Positions 23,755-35,697 of a stretch of DNA of 64,000 bases are shown here, piece after piece. The DNA lies in NCBI GenBank assembly GCA_049841135.1, contig JASGHK010000005.1, forward strand, positions 2,666,001 through 2,730,000. Reading direction: 5' to 3'. The notes under the pieces were generated by a model. The model did not search any database and was not told the origin of the DNA. It was given only the letters and a program-made list of their open reading frames with translations. This DNA comes from JACRCT01 sp049841135 (lineage in GTDB: Bacteria > Myxococcota > Myxococcia > Myxococcales > UBA5297). A program made the position numbers and the translations under genes. Within the stretch, counting starts at the first letter, position 1. Every line of letters starts with the position of its first letter.

Positions 23755-26700
23755 ATGATGCACTTGCGACTCGTGGGAGTGGTCCTTGGTGTTGCAGTCC
23801 TTGGTGCCGCGTGCCGCCGCCCAGACCCAGCTCCCACGCGCGGCGCGACACCGCCGTTCGCGGTGTCGAGTGTCGTCAGGCAGGTACACCTCGCCTTCCG
23901 GCCGGTAGACCAGGACTTCGAGGGCAGCCACGAGACTCTCGCGGTCCGCGCCGAGCGCCGCGGGCGCTTCCAGCTCACGCCCTTCGACCCGCGCTCGGGC
24001 ACTCACGGAAAGCCGCTCTCCTTCGAAACGCTCGCCGCTGTGCGCGGCAACGTCTCCCTCTGGTCGCAGGGGGCCTCACGCATCGACGACGGGGCCATCG
24101 CCATCGATCGCGGCGCCTTCACCGAGCGCCTCGCCAACACCGAGCTGGGGGTCGAGCAGAGCTTCCATTTCGCGCAGTCCCCGGCGGGCAGCGGTGACCT
24201 GCTGGTGTCCGTCGCTGTCCTCGGGGCCGGATCCGCCACGACCACCTCCGAGGGCGTGCACTTCCAGCAGCCGCAGGGCGGCCTTGGTGTCCGCTACGGC
24301 CACGCGACCTGGGTCGACGCCACCGGTGCGAGGACCCCGCTGCCCGTCGCACTGGTCAACTCCGCGCTCGTGCTCCGGGTGCCGGCCGAAGTCCTGGCGC
24401 GCTCGCGGTACCCGGCGATCCTCGACCCGCTGATCTCGCCCGAGCGAGCGGTCGGGGACGCCATTCTCGCGCCGCCGCCGGAGGGCCAGAGCAGCCCGGC
24501 GATCGCGTTTGACGGCAGCCGGTATGTGGTCGTCTGGTCCGACCGGCGATCGACCTGGCAGTACGACCTCTACGCAGCACGCGTCGCCGTCGACGGGACG
24601 ATCCTCAATCCGGCCGGCATCGCGATCGCCTGGAACTTCAGTAATCAGTCCACGCCCGCGGTGGCTTGCGACGGCGCCGGTGCGTGCCTCGTCGCCTGGA
24701 CCTACTCTTCGTCGGGCATTCGGGTGGCCACCCTCGACGCCTCGGGGACGGTCCACGGCGGCCCGGACGGCATGCCGCCGGGGCTCGCGGTCGCCGGCAC
24801 CAACAACTCCCGCCCCGCCCTGGCCTGGGCCGGCGGGTCCTACCTCCTCGCCTGGACGGGCGCCCCGCAGACCATGGCCGCGTGGCTGGCGCCGAATGGC
24901 ACCGTCCTCGCGCCTGGCGCCTTCGCGACCCTCGCGAGCGGCTCACAGCCACCGGCGGTCGCGTGCGAGCCGGCGGTCGCCTGCGTCGTCGCCTCTGCCA
25001 GCTCGGGCGACCTCCTGGCCGCCCGACTCCCAGTCGGCCAGAGCACGCCGGCGGCGCTGGCGCTGCCCGTGCTGCCCGGAGCCCAGGCGTCCCCGGCGCT
25101 CTCCTTCTCCGACGGGGGCTTCCTCCTCGCCTTCGAAGACGCCCCCGCCGCGGCGTCCAACGTCACCGTCCTTCGGCTCACCTCCCTGGGTGCGGTCACC
25201 TCGACGGCAACCGTGAGCGACACCGGCGCGTCGCGGCTGCCGCGCCTGGCAGCGGGCGCAGGCAAGGCGCTGCTCCTCTGGCAGGAAGGCGCCGCCACGA
25301 CGGACGTCCACGGCGCCCTGCTCACGACGGGCGCGGGCGATACCCTCGCCGCGGGCGCCGCCTTCCCGGTCGACGCGGCGGCCCAGTCGCAGGCCTCGCC
25401 GGTCGTCGCCTCCGACGGCGCCAACTACCTCGTGGCCTACGCCGACAACCGGGCGTACGCCTCGGCTCCGGACATCCGGACTTCGCGGGTCCTGTCCGAC
25501 GGGTCGGTGTCGGGGCCCGGGGGCCTGCTCAGCGCCAGCGCCGGCCTGCAGCTGTCGCCGAGGGTGGCGTTCGACGGCTCGCGCTGGCTGGTCGTGTGGT
25601 CCGAGTACCGGACGGGGAACCGGGACATCTTCGCCACCCGGGTGGACCGCGATGGCACCGTCGTCGACCTCGCCGGCATCCCGGTCTCGCTCAACATCTC
25701 GAACGAGGACGAGCCGGCCGTCGCGTTCGGCGCAGGGCGCTACCTGGTGACCTTCTTGCGCGCCGGCGCGGGGCTCGTCGCCACCCCCGTACTTCCCGAC
25801 GGAACCCTGCTGCCGGAGAAGCTCCTTGGAAGCGGGATCGTCCAGCGGGTGGCGTCGGACGGGGCCTCGTTCCTGGTCCTTGCCCAGGACGCTGCGGGGG
25901 TCCAGGCAATCCCGGTGGCGGCGGACGGGACCGCCGCTGCCAAGATCCTCCTGGGCGTCAACGGCACCCCCTCCAGCGTGACCTCCTCCGGTTCCCAATG
26001 GCTTGCCACCTGGCAGGCTTCGACTGCCACGTATCCGTACTCCGACGTCGGCGCTGCTCGACTGGCGGCCGGTACCTACGTCCCCACCGCGGTGTCGTTC
26101 GGGGCGTCGACCGAAGCTCGCTACGCGCCGGTGGCGGTGAACGGTGGCTCGCAGTTCCTGGTGATGTGGCAGGCCGGGAGCCGGCTCTACGGCTCGCGGG
26201 TGACGCAGGCCGGCGTGGTGCTCGACCCCGGAGGGGCCGTGGCGCCCGGCACGCCGAACCTCGCCGACGCGGCGTTCGACGGCCATGACTACCTGTTCCT
26301 CTACCGTCAGTACTCGAGTGGCCTGCTCTCCGGCTCGCGGGTGTCGTCGAGCCTGGCCACCCTGGAGAGCGGCTTCCCAGTCTCGTCGGGCCTTTCTCGT
26401 CAAGGCGGCATCGCGTCGGTCTCCTGCGACGGCGAAGGTTCGTGCCTGGCCGTCTACGAACGGTACGAGCCTTCGCTGGGGACACGAAGGGTGTTCGGGA
26501 AGGTCCTCAAGGTGCTCGGACCAGGGCAGGCCTGCATCCAAGCTGGCGATTGCGCCAGCACCTTCTGCGTCGACGGGGTCTGCTGCGACTCGGCCTGCGG
26601 CGGTGGTGTGGGAGGCGATTGCATGGCGTGCAGCACGGTCGCGGGGGCGCAGGTCGACGGCTCCTGCGGTCCTGTCGCCGCCGGGACCGTCTGCCGCGGT

Positions 26701-28641
26701 GCCGGCGGCGGGTGCGATGTGGAGGAGAAGTGCTCAGGCTCCTCGACGTCCTGCCCGGTCGATGGCTTCGTGACTGCCGGGATTCCCTGCCGCGCCGCCG
26801 CGGGCGACTGCGACCTCGCGGAGACGTGCACGGGAGCTGCAGCGAGTTGCCCGGCGGATGGCTTCGCGACTGCCGGGATTCCCTGCCGCGCCGCCGCGGG
26901 CGACTGCGACCTCGCGGAGACGTGCACGGGAGCTGCGGCGAGTTGCCCGGCGGATGGCTTCGCGACTGCCGGGACCACCTGCCGCGCCGCTGCGGGCGAC
27001 TGCGACCTCGCAGAGACCTGCACGGGCGCTGCGGCGAGTTGCCCGGCGGATGGCTTCGCGACTGCCGGGATTCCCTGCCGCGCCGCCGCGGGCGACTGCG
27101 ACCTCGCGGAGACGTGCACGGGAGCTGCGGCGAGTTGCCCGGCGGATGGCTTCGCGACTGCCGGGATTCCCTGCCGCGCCGCCGCGGGCGACTGCGACCT
27201 CGCGGAGACGTGCACGGGAGCTGCAGCGAGTTGCCCGGCGGATGGCTTCGCGACTGCCGGGACCACCTGCCGCGCCGTTGCGGGCGACTGCGACCTCGCA
27301 GAGACCTGCACGGGCGCTGCGGCGAACTGCCCGGCGGATGGCTTCGTGACTGCCGGGATTCCCTGCCGCGCCGCCGCGGGCGACTGCGACCTCGCGGAGA
27401 AGTGCACGGGAGCTGCGGCGAGTTGCCCGGCGGATGGCTTCGCGACGGCCGGGACCACCTGCCGCGCCGCTGCGGGCGACTGCGACCTCGCGGAGACGTG
27501 CACGGGAGCTGCGGCGAGTTGCCCGGCGGATGGCTTCGCGACGGCCGGGACCACCTGCCGCGCCGCTGCGGGCGACTGCGACCTCGCAGAGACCTGCACG
27601 GGCGCTGCGGCGAGCTGCCCGGCGGATGGCTTCGCGACTGCCGGGACCACCTGCCGCAGCGCCGCCGGCGACTGCGACCTCGCAGAGACCTGCACGGGAG
27701 CTGCGGCGAGCTGCCCGGCGGATGGCTTCGCGACTGCCGGGACCACCTGCCGCGGCGCCGCCGGCGACTGCGACCTCGCAGAGACCTGCACGGGAGCTGC
27801 GGCGAGCTGCCCGGCGGATGGCTTCGCGACTGCGGGCACCACCTGTCGCGTTGCCGCCGGCGACTGCGATCTCGCAGAGATCTGCACGGGAACTGCGGCG
27901 AGCTGTCCGGCGGATGGCGTCGCGACTGCCGGGACCACCTGCCGCGCCGCGGTGGGCGACTGCGACACCGCCGAGGCCTGCACGGGAACCGCCAAGGTCT
28001 GCCCTCCCGATGCCTTCCTCGCCGCGGGCACTCCATGTCGCGCCGGCGCTTGCCGGGAGGGAGTGTCGACGCCTGCCGCGAGTTGCGATGGCTCGCGCGT
28101 CTGCCCCACCACGACCGCCGTCTCCTGCGGTGACTACGCCTGTGCCGAGAGCGCGTGCCGAACCGACTGCACGGACTCTTCGAACTGCGCAGACGGCCGC
28201 GCGTGTGTCGGCGGCGCCTGTGTCGTCACCGACGCCGGAGTTCCGGCACCCGACGGGTCGGTCCCCCAGGACTCGGGAGTGAGCAGCCAGGACGCAAGTC
28301 CTACCGCGGACGCCACCGTCGAAGTTGGTGACGGTGGCATCGAGGAGCGAATCGACGCGGCCTACCTACCCGACGGAGCGGTCTCGGACGCAGGCAACGG
28401 CGTCGCCGCTGATGCGGAGCTCGTTTCCGCGCCCGACGGGGGAGTCTTGGGCATCGACTCGGGCACGCCTTCGCGGCTGGACGCTTCAGCGGGTCGCGAC
28501 GACCTCGGCGGCCCCGTCGTGGTCGAGTCGGGCTGCGGCTGTGGGACTCAGAGTGGGACCAGCCTGGTCGCACTGGCCGCCACGCTTCTGGGGCTCGGCT
28601 CGAACGGGCGTAGGCGCAAGGCAAAGGACCTGACTCGCTGA
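23755..28641 (+). CDS. Large surface lipoprotein: propeller-like repeats, 13 disintegrin-like repeats, MYXO-CTERM-like tail
   Basis: About 1629 residues from ATG 23755 (or 23758), with GGAGGGG just upstream; lipobox LGAAC. Residues ~230-920 contain repeated beta motifs (FDGSRYVVVWSDRRS, ACDGAGACLVAWTY, FDGSRWLVVWSEYRTGNRDI) like a beta-propeller. After a Cys linker, residues ~1013-1428 are thirteen 32-residue units of the type RAAAGDCDLAETCTG...CPADG, encoded by 96-bp DNA repeats. Their Cys spacing and CDxAExCTG core resemble animal disintegrin/ADAM loops. An Asp/Ser/Val-rich stretch and a C-terminal SGCGCG-hydrophobic-RRRK tail follow, similar to MYXO-CTERM sorting signals. A cell-surface adhesion or structural role is inferred. 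Confidence 0.8.
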   Translation: MMHLRLVGVVLGVAVLGAACRRPDPAPTRGATPPFAVSSVVRQVHLAFRPVDQDFEGSHETLAVRAERRGRFQLTPFDPRSGTHGKPLSFETLAAVRGNVSLWSQGASRIDDGAIAIDRGAFTERLANTELGVEQSFHFAQSPAGSGDLLVSVAVLGAGSATTTSEGVHFQQPQGGLGVRYGHATWVDATGARTPLPVALVNSALVLRVPAEVLARSRYPAILDPLISPERAVGDAILAPPPEGQSSPAIAFDGSRYVVVWSDRRSTWQYDLYAARVAVDGTILNPAGIAIAWNFSNQSTPAVACDGAGACLVAWTYSSSGIRVATLDASGTVHGGPDGMPPGLAVAGTNNSRPALAWAGGSYLLAWTGAPQTMAAWLAPNGTVLAPGAFATLASGSQPPAVACEPAVACVVASASSGDLLAARLPVGQSTPAALALPVLPGAQASPALSFSDGGFLLAFEDAPAAASNVTVLRLTSLGAVTSTATVSDTGASRLPRLAAGAGKALLLWQEGAATTDVHGALLTTGAGDTLAAGAAFPVDAAAQSQASPVVASDGANYLVAYADNRAYASAPDIRTSRVLSDGSVSGPGGLLSASAGLQLSPRVAFDGSRWLVVWSEYRTGNRDIFATRVDRDGTVVDLAGIPVSLNISNEDEPAVAFGAGRYLVTFLRAGAGLVATPVLPDGTLLPEKLLGSGIVQRVASDGASFLVLAQDAAGVQAIPVAADGTAAAKILLGVNGTPSSVTSSGSQWLATWQASTATYPYSDVGAARLAAGTYVPTAVSFGASTEARYAPVAVNGGSQFLVMWQAGSRLYGSRVTQAGVVLDPGGAVAPGTPNLADAAFDGHDYLFLYRQYSSGLLSGSRVSSSLATLESGFPVSSGLSRQGGIASVSCDGEGSCLAVYERYEPSLGTRRVFGKVLKVLGPGQACIQAGDCASTFCVDGVCCDSACGGGVGGDCMACSTVAGAQVDGSCGPVAAGTVCRGAGGGCDVEEKCSGSSTSCPVDGFVTAGIPCRAAAGDCDLAETCTGAAASCPADGFATAGIPCRAAAGDCDLAETCTGAAASCPADGFATAGTTCRAAAGDCDLAETCTGAAASCPADGFATAGIPCRAAAGDCDLAETCTGAAASCPADGFATAGIPCRAAAGDCDLAETCTGAAASCPADGFATAGTTCRAVAGDCDLAETCTGAAANCPADGFVTAGIPCRAAAGDCDLAEKCTGAAASCPADGFATAGTTCRAAAGDCDLAETCTGAAASCPADGFATAGTTCRAAAGDCDLAETCTGAAASCPADGFATAGTTCRSAAGDCDLAETCTGAAASCPADGFATAGTTCRGAAGDCDLAETCTGAAASCPADGFATAGTTCRVAAGDCDLAEICTGTAASCPADGVATAGTTCRAAVGDCDTAEACTGTAKVCPPDAFLAAGTPCRAGACREGVSTPAASCDGSRVCPTTTAVSCGDYACAESACRTDCTDSSNCADGRACVGGACVVTDAGVPAPDGSVPQDSGVSSQDASPTADATVEVGDGGIEERIDAAYLPDGAVSDAGNGVAADAELVSAPDGGVLGIDSGTPSRLDASAGRDDLGGPVVVESGCGCGTQSGTSLVALAATLLGLGSNGRRRKAKDLTR
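26791..28038 (+). repeat. Thirteen 96-bp tandem repeats within the surface lipoprotein gene
   Basis: Units begin CGCGCCGCCGCGGGCGACTG and are exactly 96 bp apart (26791, 26887, and so on to 28038). The early units are nearly identical; the last two diverge (GDCDTAEACTGTAKVCPPD). Two subtypes alternate at the unit end: ATTCCC (Ile-Pro) and ACCACC (Thr-Thr). Confidence 0.9.
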
Positions 28642-28675
28642 GCAACTGCCGCAGCTTCCGGCGGGGCGGCAGCAA

Positions 28676-28975
28676 CTACCTTCGTCGGCTCTTCTTCTTT
28701 GCGGAGCTCTCCTTGGCACGGTCGTGCTCGGCCTCGCTCTGCGCGAACGGGCCGCTGAAGAGGGACGAGGCCAGGCCCTGGAACTGCCCGTCCAGCTCGA
28801 GCAGCGAGTCGAGCCTCTCGAGGAAGGGGACCCAGTTCGGGTGCTTGGCCATCTCCTTGCGCCCGCCGGCCCGCTCGAACTCGCGGACGAGGTCGTCCAC
28901 CTCGCTGAGCGCGACGCTCGCGGCCATGACCCGCTCGGCGATCTGGTCGTGAATCGAGGGCGACTTCTTCGACAT
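28676..28975 (-). CDS. Small hypothetical protein (99 aa), helical and basic C-terminus
   Basis: ATG 28975 follows GGAGAGGAG. The first 60 residues are predicted helical (IHDQIAERVMAASVALSEVD, VREFERAGGRKEMAKHPNWV), and the end is a Lys/Arg tail (AKKKSRRR). No signal peptide and no recognised family. Convergent with the large lipoprotein gene. Confidence 0.65.
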   Translation of the reverse strand: MSKKSPSIHDQIAERVMAASVALSEVDDLVREFERAGGRKEMAKHPNWVPFLERLDSLLELDGQFQGLASSLFSGPFAQSEAEHDRAKESSAKKKSRRR

Positions 28976-29298
28976 GGAGGCTCCTCTCCTCGGACGTGCG
29001 TGGCGGATCTTCCGTGGATGGCGGACCTACAGGCAAGCAGGCGGAAGGAACCCTCGGCGTTGCGGCAGCCGACTCGAAGGGCTAGGTTCTCGAGCGATCT
29101 TCGATGCGGCCTGTGGCCGCCAAGAGGTTGGATGACCGTCGCTGTTCTCCAGTCGGATCTTGCGTGAGGACGCAGTCGAGCTGCGGGCGTTAGCCGCCGC
29201 GGCTCCCGTCTTCTTCCGCAGTCAGCTCGGTCGGTGGCTTCGAGCCGCCGGCCGAGAACCTACGCGTCCGACACCGGGCGCACCTGGAGAACTCCGTC
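28976..29298. other. Spacer between divergent genes, with one strong hairpin
   Basis: No gene is seen. At 29226-29256 a 13-bp stem (CTCGGTCGGTGGC / GCCGCCGGCCGAG, including G-U pairs) encloses a TTCGA loop, 42 bases before the rsgA start codon. It could be a leader hairpin of the rsgA mRNA. Confidence 0.5.
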
Positions 29299-30369
29299 GT
29301 GAACGAACTTCGTACTTGGGGCTTCGGCCCTTTCTTCGCACAGCAGCTTCAAGACCGGTCCGGCGAGGTGGTGGCCCGCATCGCCGCCGAGCACCGTGGC
29401 GCCTATGACGTGTGGGCCGCCGGTGGCGCCGGACGTGCCCAGCTCGCCGGCCGGCTGCGGCTGGATCTGGGCGAAGCCGGCGCGCCCGCGGTGGGCGATT
29501 GGGTGGTCGTGGACGGCACCCCGGGGCCGGACCGCGCCTCGGTCATCGAGCGCGTGCTGGAGCGGCGCACGGCCTTCACCCGAGGCGCCGCGGGTCGCGA
29601 CGCGCGCGTGCAGGTGATCGCCGCCAACGTCGACCTGGTCTTCGTCGTCTGCGGCCTCGATGCCGACTTCAACCTCCGGCGCATCGAGCGCTACCTGGCG
29701 CGAATCTGGGCGAGCGGCGCCCAGCCGGTCGTCGTCCTCAACAAGGCCGACCTCTGTGCCGATCCGTGGGCCCGGCTCGTGGAGGTCGAGCGCCTGGCGC
29801 CCGGGGTCTCAGTGCACGTGGTCAGCGCGCTGAACGCCGAGGGGCTCGAAGCGGTGCGTTCCTGCATCGAGGTCGGTACGACCGTCGCGCTCGTCGGCTC
29901 GTCGGGGGCAGGCAAGTCCACGCTGGTCAACGCCCTGGTGGGCGAAGAGCAGATGCCCACCGGCGAGATCCGCGAGAGCGACGGCCGTGGCCGGCACACC
30001 ACCACCCACCGCCAGCTCGTGGTGCTGCCTGGCGGAGGCCTGCTGCTCGACACGCCGGGGATGCGCGAATTGCAGCTCGTCGGCGAGGAGGGCCTGGAGG
30101 CCGTCTTCGCCGACATCGTGGCCCTCGCCGAGGGCTGCCGGTTCCGCGATTGCCGCCACGACACCGAGCCCGGCTGCGCGGTCCTGAAGGCGGTCGAGTC
30201 CGGCGAGCTGAGCGCGGAGCGCTTCGAGCACTACCGCAAGCTCGAGCGCGAGGCGCAGGCCAACGAGCTGCGCCACGACGAGCACCGGCGGCGACAGGCC
30301 GAGCGCGTCTGGGGTCAGCTCTCGGACGAGGTGGCGCTCCTGCGCAAGCTCAAGGGCGGCAAGCCGTAG
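29299..30369 (+). CDS. rsgA: Ribosome small subunit-dependent GTPase RsgA
   Basis: 356 residues from GTG 29299, which follows CTGGAGAACTCC. RsgA is a circularly permuted GTPase that checks late 30S subunit assembly. In order: OB-fold region (VGDWVVVDG, residues 65-73), G4 NKAD (148-151), G5-like SALN (176-179), G1 GSSGAGKST (200-208), switch region GRGRHTTTHR, G3 DTPG (251-254), and a C-terminal zinc site Cys280, Cys285, His287, Cys293. Complete, with the usual length. It stands alone, not in an operon. Confidence 0.96.
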   Translation: MNELRTWGFGPFFAQQLQDRSGEVVARIAAEHRGAYDVWAAGGAGRAQLAGRLRLDLGEAGAPAVGDWVVVDGTPGPDRASVIERVLERRTAFTRGAAGRDARVQVIAANVDLVFVVCGLDADFNLRRIERYLARIWASGAQPVVVLNKADLCADPWARLVEVERLAPGVSVHVVSALNAEGLEAVRSCIEVGTTVALVGSSGAGKSTLVNALVGEEQMPTGEIRESDGRGRHTTTHRQLVVLPGGGLLLDTPGMRELQLVGEEGLEAVFADIVALAEGCRFRDCRHDTEPGCAVLKAVESGELSAERFEHYRKLEREAQANELRHDEHRRRQAERVWGQLSDEVALLRKLKGGKP

Positions 30370-30498
30370 CACCGGCGCACTCTGCCCCGCGGGCGAAGCA
30401 CTCGTCCGCGGGGCAGGGCAGGCGTGATCGCACCGGCTCGCCCGCGTTCGAGCGAAAGAGGATTGAGGCCATCGCGCCAGCCGTGCAGAGTCGCGGCG

Positions 30499-31325
30499 AT
30501 GACGACCGAGACCGAGCAGGCCGAGAGAGAGCTCATTGCGCGGGCGCAGGAGGGCGACGCGGCTGCCTACGGGGAGCTCGTGGCGCGGCATCGGGACCGC
30601 ATCTACCAGCTCGCCCACCGGATGTCCGGCAACCGGGCCGTGGCCGAAGACCTCGTCCAGGACACGTTCCTGCGCGCCTACCAGCAGCTCGCGACCTTCC
30701 GGGGCGACTCGAGCTTCTTCACCTGGCTGTATCGCATCGCCGTCCACCAAGGCCTGCGGCGGGCGGAGGTCGAGAAGCGCCTGACCTTCGACGCCTGGCC
30801 GCCGGTCATCGAGGATGAGGGCCCCGCGATCGCCGATGCGCCGAGCCCCGAGCACCTCGCCTTGCGCGAAGAGGTGCGGGTGGGGTGCCTGACCGGCCTC
30901 GTGCGCTGCCTGCCGGACGAGCAGCGCGTGGCCTTCGTCCTGGCCGTGCTGCTGGAGATCCCCATCGCGACGTCGCCGAGATCCTCGGCTGTACGGTGGG
31001 CGCGGTGAAGGCTCGGCTGGCCCGCGCTCGAAGCGCTCTCGGCGACTTCCTCGAACGCCGCTGCCAATGGATCGACGGCGAGAACCGGTGCCGCTGCGAC
31101 CGCTACCTCCAGCGCTCGCTGGAGCGCGGGCTCATCACCAGCGAGCCGGGCGAGCGCGTCGAGCCGCGCGATGTGGTGCCGCTCACCCGCGAGCTCGACC
31201 TGATCAGGCGGGTGACGATCCTCTATGGCTCGCTGTCGGCGCCGCGGACTCCCCCGAGCCTCGTGAAGCGCCTGACGGAAGGCCTGGCGCGAGGAGACTG
31301 GAAGCTGCTCGAGACCTCGCGCTGA
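30499..31325 (+). CDS. ECF-type sigma-70 factor with Cys-containing C-terminal extension, frameshifted as given
   Basis: Start ATG 30499. Region 2: GELVARHRDRIYQLAHRMSG, DLVQDTFLRAYQQLATFRGD, SFFTWLYRIAVH. Region 4 lies in the next frame: RDVAEILGCTVGAVKARLAR. The switch occurs near 30970, where ATCCCCATCGCGACGTC lacks one C for the expected Ile-Pro-Ile-Arg-Asp-Val. After region 4 comes a ~90-residue tail beginning CQWIDGENRCRC, which might bind a metal and regulate the factor. No anti-sigma gene is adjacent. Possibly a sequencing error rather than a dead gene. Confidence 0.75.
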
Positions 31326-31408
31326 ACGGCCCTGCGTATCCTTTCCCCGCGCCCCGTATCCAAGTCGCCGAAGCACTCAACCGACGACTCAGGAGAAGGA
31401 GCGTGCCG

Positions 31409-31684
31409 ATGCTGTTCTGTGTCCGTGTACGTCTGGAGATGAGCCGGTTCGCCGAGCTGGGCAAGAAGCTCGCGACCAAAGAGCTGGACCGGAGCTCCAT
31501 CCGGGCCACGTACTGCCTCGAAGAGGATCCGGCGGTGGGCATCAGCATCTGGGAGGCGGAGGACCGGCAAGACCTGGACCGGAAGCTCGCGCCGTTCCTT
31601 CCGTTCTATGAGCAGGTGCGTGAAGTGCTCCCGGTGGTCAGCGCCGAGGAAGCGCAGCGGAGACTGATACCGCGCTCCGGATAG
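31409..31684 (+). CDS. Small protein (91 aa), possibly ferredoxin-like fold
   Basis: ATG 31409 (GTG 31403 is possible) lies after AGGAGAAGGA. The sequence MLFCVRVRLEMSRFAELGKK, YCLEEDPAVGISIWEAEDRQ, LAPFLPFYEQVREVLPVVSA has the beta-alpha-beta rhythm of small ferredoxin-like (DUF3303-type or dimeric alpha-beta barrel) proteins. The family assignment is not firm. It follows the sigma factor by 83 bp on the same strand. Confidence 0.6.
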   Translation: MLFCVRVRLEMSRFAELGKKLATKELDRSSIRATYCLEEDPAVGISIWEAEDRQDLDRKLAPFLPFYEQVREVLPVVSAEEAQRRLIPRSG

Positions 31685-31742
31685 GCGTTCGGGGCGGCGG
31701 CGCATGAAACCGCCAGGTCCGCCGCGGTAGGCTCTCCGGCGC

Positions 31743-32333
31743 ATGCTCCGCCGCCTGCTCCTGACCTCCTTGTTCCTGCTGGCCTCCCCGGCGCTCGCCG
31801 AGGAGAAGCCCGCGACCCTGCCTGCCGAGGGCAAGCCCGAGCTGACTCTCGAGAAGGTGCCCGACAGCGAGGAGCCGCGATACGTCGTGCGCGGCGTCTT
31901 CTCGCTGCCGGCCAAGAAGGTCTGGAAGATCGTCTCCGACTGTGCGGCCTACAAGGACCACATGCCGCGCGTCGTGGCGTCGAAGCTTGTCAGCCGGGAA
32001 GACGGTGACGGGCCGGGCAAGAGCGTCCACGTCTGCGAAGTGAAGATCGGCGTACCGTTCCCGCTCTCGGACCTGACCGGCGTGACCCGTGCGGTGCATA
32101 CCGAGACCGACCGGCAGATGAGCCGCGTCTGGAAGCTGGAGAAGGGCGACTACGAGTTCAACGAGGGCAGCTGGGAGGTCACCGCGCTCGAGGAGAACAA
32201 GGCGCTCGCCGTCTACAAGCTCCACGCCAAGCCCAAGGCCAACGTGCCGGCGTGGATGCGCAAGAGCGCGCAGCAGAAGGCAATGGTCGAGCTGTTCGAG
32301 CGGGTGGGCAAGGAGGCCGCGAAGCTGCCGTGA
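31743..32333 (+). CDS. Exported SRPBCC/START-like lipid-binding protein
   Basis: 196 residues from ATG 31743. The signal peptide MLRRLLLTSLFLLASPALA is cut before EEK. The mature part VVRGVFSLPAKKVWKIVSDC, AYKDHMPRVVASKLVSREDG ... WEVTALEENKALAVYKLHAK matches the pattern of COQ10/polyketide-cyclase-type SRPBCC domains, which hold a hydrophobic ligand in a helix-grip fold. Being exported, it may bind or carry lipids in the periplasm. No operon partners are evident; the following gene is convergent. Confidence 0.75.
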   Translation: MLRRLLLTSLFLLASPALAEEKPATLPAEGKPELTLEKVPDSEEPRYVVRGVFSLPAKKVWKIVSDCAAYKDHMPRVVASKLVSREDGDGPGKSVHVCEVKIGVPFPLSDLTGVTRAVHTETDRQMSRVWKLEKGDYEFNEGSWEVTALEENKALAVYKLHAKPKANVPAWMRKSAQQKAMVELFERVGKEAAKLP

Positions 32334-32375
32334 GCTACTTCGCGGCCTGGACGCGTGGGAACGACCCCTCACGAG

Positions 32376-33200
32376 TCATGGCGACGCCTCCTCGAGCCCG
32401 CCGCGTGCGCGCAGCTCCTCGCGAGCCTTCTTCTTCCAGATGCGCTGCTCGGGCATCAGCTCCGGGACGGCGTCGTCGGGCAGCACCGATGCCTCCCGCA
32501 AGGCCTCCAGGCACTTGGCCTTCGTCTTCTTGCTCGGGCAGAGCACGACGAGCGCGTGCAGGTGGACGTTGTCGGCGTACCGCGGATTGCGCTTGAGCGC
32601 CGCCTCGGCATGGGAGCGCGCGGCCTCGTCGTCGCCGCCGATGAACCCGGGGGCGGTGAGCAGGAAGAATGAGAGCGAGCGATGGGGCCCGCCTTCCTTC
32701 ACCGTGGGGTCGAGCTCCACGGCGCGCTCCAGCAGTCGCTTGAAGCGCTTGGCGGCGCCGGCGCGGGAGAAGAGCGGCAGCGAGGAGATGGTCAGCCCGT
32801 AGCAGGAGACCGTCTCGTAGAAGAGGGAGGATGCGGCCTTGCCGATCTGGGCGCGGGCAGCATCGAGCGCCTCGGCATCGGGCAGGGCGAGCGGAGTTCC
32901 ATCGGCGGCGCCGAACCGGGAGAGGCCTTGCAGCCCGTCGGCGAGGCAGAGCGCGTAGGCCTTTGCGCGCGCGTCGGACTTCTCGGGGTGCGTCTCGGCC
33001 TCGAACTGGCGCAGGCGGACCAGGCGCTCGAAGGTCTGCACCGTGGCGCCGGGCGCCTTCGAAGCGGCCTCGTAGGCCGCGATCGCGGCGGCCACTTCGC
33101 CAGCCTCACCGCGGGATTGCCAAGCCAGGTCGAGGTCCGCCGGCACCGCAGGAGCGGCGACAAGGACCAGAAGGAGTGCAACGCCATTCAGGCAAGGCAT
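32376..33200 (-). CDS. Exported TPR-like protein (TatT/TRAP-T type)
   Basis: 274 residues from ATG 33200, with an N-terminal signal (NGVALLLVLVAAPAVPA). Helical repeats follow, including GEAGEVAAAIAAYEAASKAP, FKRLLERAVELDPTVKEGGP and DDEAARSHAEAALKRNPRYA. The layout LFYETVSCYGL...HRSLSFFLLTAPGFIGGDDE resembles TatT-like proteins, which form TPR trimers associated with TRAP lipoprotein systems. No TRAP genes are near. Ligand and partner unknown. Confidence 0.65.
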   Translation of the reverse strand: MPCLNGVALLLVLVAAPAVPADLDLAWQSRGEAGEVAAAIAAYEAASKAPGATVQTFERLVRLRQFEAETHPEKSDARAKAYALCLADGLQGLSRFGAADGTPLALPDAEALDAARAQIGKAASSLFYETVSCYGLTISSLPLFSRAGAAKRFKRLLERAVELDPTVKEGGPHRSLSFFLLTAPGFIGGDDEAARSHAEAALKRNPRYADNVHLHALVVLCPSKKTKAKCLEALREASVLPDDAVPELMPEQRIWKKKAREELRARGGLEEASP

Positions 33201-33303
33201 GCAGCCATGGTGGCACGGGCGAGCGACGGAACCCACATCGGGTCGACTCCGTCCACCCAGTCCACCGTGTCCACTCCGTCCACCCACCGAAAGCCTGGGC
33301 TAC

Positions 33304-35697
<2,394 letters not shown>

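Noticed and set aside
26791..28038. Possible CRISPR array because of regular repeats
   Set aside because: Units are contiguous, 96 bp, coding and without unique spacers.
26442..28133. Long open frames on both strands across the Cys-repeat region (for example 552 codons on the minus strand)
   Set aside because: They are frame shadows of the 96-bp GC-rich repeat; only the plus frame of the lipoprotein has a signal peptide, regular Cys spacing and a C-terminal anchor.
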